This document shows positions 60,816 to 64,000 of a stretch of DNA of 64,000 bases, piece by piece. Source of the DNA: Kryptolebias marmoratus (Eukaryota; Chordata; Actinopteri; Cyprinodontiformes; Rivulidae). The stretch is taken from positions 14,437,370 to 14,501,369 of the forward strand of contig NC_051434.1 of NCBI RefSeq assembly GCF_001649575.2. Reading direction: 5' to 3'. Below the pieces are notes generated by a model. That model saw only the letters and a list, made by a program, of their open reading frames with translations, was not told the origin of the DNA and searched no databases. Made by a program: the position numbers and the translations under genes. Numbering within the stretch: the stretch's first letter is position 1; the number at the start of each line of letters is the position of its first letter.

Positions 60816-61493
60816 AGGGATTGTTCAAGTCTTTAGAAATAGAGTTTAATGGGAAGGTTATGAGCAACTAATATTTTAGCTGTGATATAAAACGTTTGAA
60901 TGACATCTGTGTGGAGAAAAATAGTTTAACTCTGACTGAATTGATGAACTAAAGGCTAGAAGGAGCAGGGCCAGGACAAAAGTAGATTATTTGCATTGTA
61001 AAACAGCTCCAATCTCAAGAAGAAATTTATAGTTGTTCATACAAACTTTTGTTGTTCTTTTTATTTTTTACTTTTATCTTGAATTTTGCACTTCACAGTT
61101 ATTGTTTAAAATATTGTGGTTATTTGTAAACCCAAATAGATGTAGCGGCAGCTAGGTTTAGTGCTTTCTATAGCCTGAAGCACTTATGGCAGAAATATTA
61201 TAAAATGTTGGACTAACTGTGTGATGAAAAATTGTTGAAGGTGTAAAGATTTAGAAAACAGCATTTGCATAAATCTCCATGAAATATTTGAGATTGGAGT
61301 GGTTTTAAGATGGCAGCAATGCACTGTGGTCTTGGAGCGGCCTAAACTAGGCATTAACTCATCAGGTTGGTCAGAATCCATTTCTGTTTCTCCATACTAA
61401 TGTTTAATGAGAGACAGTATCAACGATGGTAAGATAATATTTGTTTATGATCTTTCCATAGAAACTCCACTTTGAAAGATCTGAACTTTTGCT
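60816..61493 (+). mobile_element. Foldback element, intact copy J (678 bp)
   Basis: The left end 'agggattgttcaagtcttta' follows 'gtaa', and the right end 'aagatctgaacttttgct' is followed by TTAA (61494-61497). Arms pair over about 240 bases: left 'ctctgactgaattgatgaac' with the right-arm complement 'attctgaccaacctgatgag', and left 'aaaacagctccaatctcaag' with 'aaaaccactccaatctcaaa'. The centre has 'atttgtaaacccaaatag', 'cggcagctaggtttag' and 'gaagcacttatggcagaaat'. The 65-codon minus frame at 61184-61381 is incidental. The one-base change at the left TTAA is probably mutational. Confidence 0.78.
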
Positions 61494-64000
61494 TTAAAGA
61501 TATTGTGCTTTTCAACAACTTTGAACATTAGGTAATGTTGAATTTTATTGTGCTTGACTTGGAATCTTTAGAGTGGAACCCATATGATAAGTGTGAATTA
61601 GAGAAAAAGAAACATACATAACTTTTCTGAAACTAAATAAGAATAAAACCAGCATATAAATGGTAAATTTATATGCTGGTTTTAAAAATGCTGCCAATCA
61701 GGAATACTAAACAGCTAACTATCTGAAAGGTGTTTAGTGGTTTTTTTTTTTACATGTTTTTAAAGATACAAATTTAGAGTAACATCAGTGGAAACCTGCA
61801 AATGAACAAAACAGATGGTTAACCAAATGTCACAGAAAACAAATGGATTCTGTTCTGATAAATTTCCCCAACAAAATAACAAGCGATAACTTGGCAAGTG
61901 AGGTGCTAACAAGCTTATGACTTTTTAAAAGGAATGTATTTTTTTGTTCAGTTCAACACATCATGGCCCAAAGCTTGATGCCCTGGTGGGCTTGAACGTT
62001 TAGAAAAAAAATAAATAAATAAATACATCGATAAAAACAGGTATTGACGATGTGTCTGGAAAGAGACATGGATACACTGTGAGATCTCTACTCAATCCAC
62101 TTGTCTCCGGGTATCAATAGTAAAATGTCCCGAGGGATCAGCCCTTAGATCAACCACTTACTTTGAAGCTTTATACTCTACAAAACCTGTAACAATTTGT
62201 TGCACTATTTTATGTTAACTTGCATTAGGGCAGGCTTACAGAAGATCAATAATTTCAAAAGACAGGAGTAAATAAATTACAGTAAAAAGACCAGTAATGC
62301 TATGGTTGAAATGCAGCTACACTTGTTTCACAACAGAGGAAATAATGTTACAATGTTGGTTTTCTCCGTTGTTTTTTTTTTTTTGTTCTATTTAAAACAC
62401 CCGAACAGTGCATCACTTATAGTCAAAAAGACAACAATCTTATTTATTTTCCTTCTCAAATTGGCATGATCTTGTGACCTACACTGGATGTACCCTAGCT
62501 GTTTGCCTGATGACAGTTGAGCTTTAGGTATTTTAATTTAAAACTGTGAGAATAAGTCTACAAAAAAGTTAATCAGTACTTATAGAGGGTATGCATTGCT
62601 TAGACTACTATCCAATCTCATTCTGTTTTTGCTCCCATCAGTCAGATATTTATATGAGAAATTACATGATTCTAATTGAGTGGATTGAAATACTTGCAGT
62701 TCAAATGATACAACTTTATTTACTCTTGGGGTGTTTTAGTACATGATGGTTCTCTTTTATCATTTATAAAAATCATGTGTGACTGAAGAGTAGAATGGGA
62801 GACAAGAAAGTGTAAATCCACTTATTTTTGTCCTTTTGTGTGGCAAAAAATGATTGGAAATTAATTTTATTCTAGCACCTCATCAAAACCTGAAACTTTG
62901 ATAATAAAAGAACAACAGCACCTTTAGCATTCAGTGACCAGGCAATCTGCACCAACAGATAGGCTTTTTTATGCTTTTTTATTAACTTTTTTATCTGACA
63001 TATAAATTCAAGCAAGGACAGACAGCAGAAAATATTGCTCTGCAATTTTCTAAGTTAACGGGGTTACAATTTGCATCCATATGATTTTGAAAAGTGGTCA
63101 AAATGATGACACTAGCCTACGTCACTATTTATTCTCATTGGTAACAATGTGAAAAGGGATTTCATTTTCCAGCTTGGACGACTGATTCAGCTGCTCCTGA
63201 AGGAGACATTTAGATGTTTCTGCAGTGAGGTTTGTTGTAGAGACATATGGCTTTATTAATTGTGTCACTTTAGACAAAGATTTTGAGCTAAGCTGTGGAA
63301 CACCAGCAAATCTGAGCTTCCAGATGAGCCATGCTTAGACTTTATTGTTGCTGCAACTTAAAAAGACCTATCCAGGTTCCTTTCTGTCATGTTGTCAAAA
63401 GTCTTTCTTTGTTCAAAAATCATTATTTCAAATATATTTGAAATATATATTTCAAATCCTGCCTTAATTTAAGGGATTGTGCATTGCTTTAGCTGGTGTA
63501 TTTTTGGTGAGATTTGATATTTATCCAACAACGTTGTTGATTCAGCTGACTATCCAGAGGAGCTTATCCATTTGTGTTGACAGCATTCACAGAGGTAAGA
63601 AATTGCCAGTGCAACCCATATTATTACTGGATAGAGTTTTCACAGCCATGAACTAGTCTCATAATTAGTAAAATGATTGTTGTGTCAAGCATAATAATTT
63701 AATGTACCATAAATTGCACCAATTGGGACTCAAGAGAGAAAACTGAATACCATTATCAAGTTGCTCACTTAGCAGAAAAAAAAAATCTGTTTGAATTCCA
63801 TGTGAGATTTTATATTTCTGCACTCAAAGCCTACCTCTCTGTATCTTCTGCTGGCCAATCTACTTGGTGGCAGTGTAGATTCAGTATGTTAAATCAGTTT
63901 ACTGGATGTAACTGTTCAATTTCCAAAGCCTCATTATCCAACTTTAGAGAACGAATAGGTTTTGCATTTTAATGCCTGTTTAGCCACTCTATTTGCTACT
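61494..64000. other. Unique AT-rich sequence to the end of the window
   Basis: No gene or dispersed repeat recognised. It includes the hairpin at 61644-61684, a 20-bp palindrome near 63435-63455 ('tttgaaatatatatttcaaa') and T-runs near 62373. Confidence 0.4.
61644..61684. repeat. Perfect 18-bp palindromic hairpin with 5-base loop
   Basis: 'taaaaccagcatataaat' (61644-61661), loop 'ggtaa', then its exact reverse complement (61667-61684). No terminator function is expected in this genome. It may be a cruciform-prone site or the remnant of a small inverted-repeat insertion. Confidence 0.85.

Noticed and set aside
1..64000. tRNA, rRNA, snRNA or CRISPR features
   Set aside because: No full cloverleaf, conserved small RNA core or regularly spaced direct repeats were seen; B-box-like words belong to dispersed repeats.

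Overview
The window reads as vertebrate nuclear DNA, most likely from a teleost fish. It is AT-rich and full of (CA)n, (TA)n and homopolymer tracts. It holds decayed non-LTR retrotransposon 3' ends and several short dispersed repeats whose wording I recognise from teleost genomes. There is no bacterial, phage or organellar signature: no operons, no long ORFs, no rRNA, and no tRNA or CRISPR array that I can support. One base is ambiguous (N at 26011).

No protein-coding gene can be called with confidence. The longest open frames (214, 141, 141, 128, 128 and 127 codons) are explained by microsatellites, repeats or chance. The best gene candidate is on the minus strand: four open segments (51761-51657, 51015-50843, 48637-48426, 47161-46980), each bounded by plausible splice signals. 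Their phases match at all three junctions, giving a 672-base frame that ends in a stop. I recognise no homologue, so this is a prediction only. Weaker exon-like segments lie at 16952-17015 (+) and 4016-4850 (-).

Region by region: 1-3682 holds an inverted repeat fragment (518-700), a homeodomain-motif-rich patch (about 2155-2330) and a chimeric foldback element. 3683-13409 is mostly unique sequence with a foldback fragment, two weak repeats and a LINE reverse-transcriptase relic (11888-12398). 13410-19565 has a long dispersed repeat and an L2-like LINE 3' end (18715-19565). 19566-30500 carries more foldback copies, three families of dispersed repeats and several regulatory-looking patches. 30500-42360 is largely unique, with a (GACAG)16 array inside a dispersed repeat and a 691-bp element flanked by TTAA. 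42360-64000 contains the candidate gene, a diverged repeat pair, an intact hAT-type MITE with an exact 8-bp target duplication, and the two best copies of the foldback family.

The most distinctive system is that foldback family. Elements are about 630-680 bp, with arms of roughly 200-240 bp that pair with each other, a short asymmetric centre, and ends that abut TTAA. At least nine copies or fragments lie in these 64 kb. Together with the 691-bp element they suggest repeated use of TTAA-targeting transposition (piggyBac- or Kolobok-like, by inference). No transposase is visible here.
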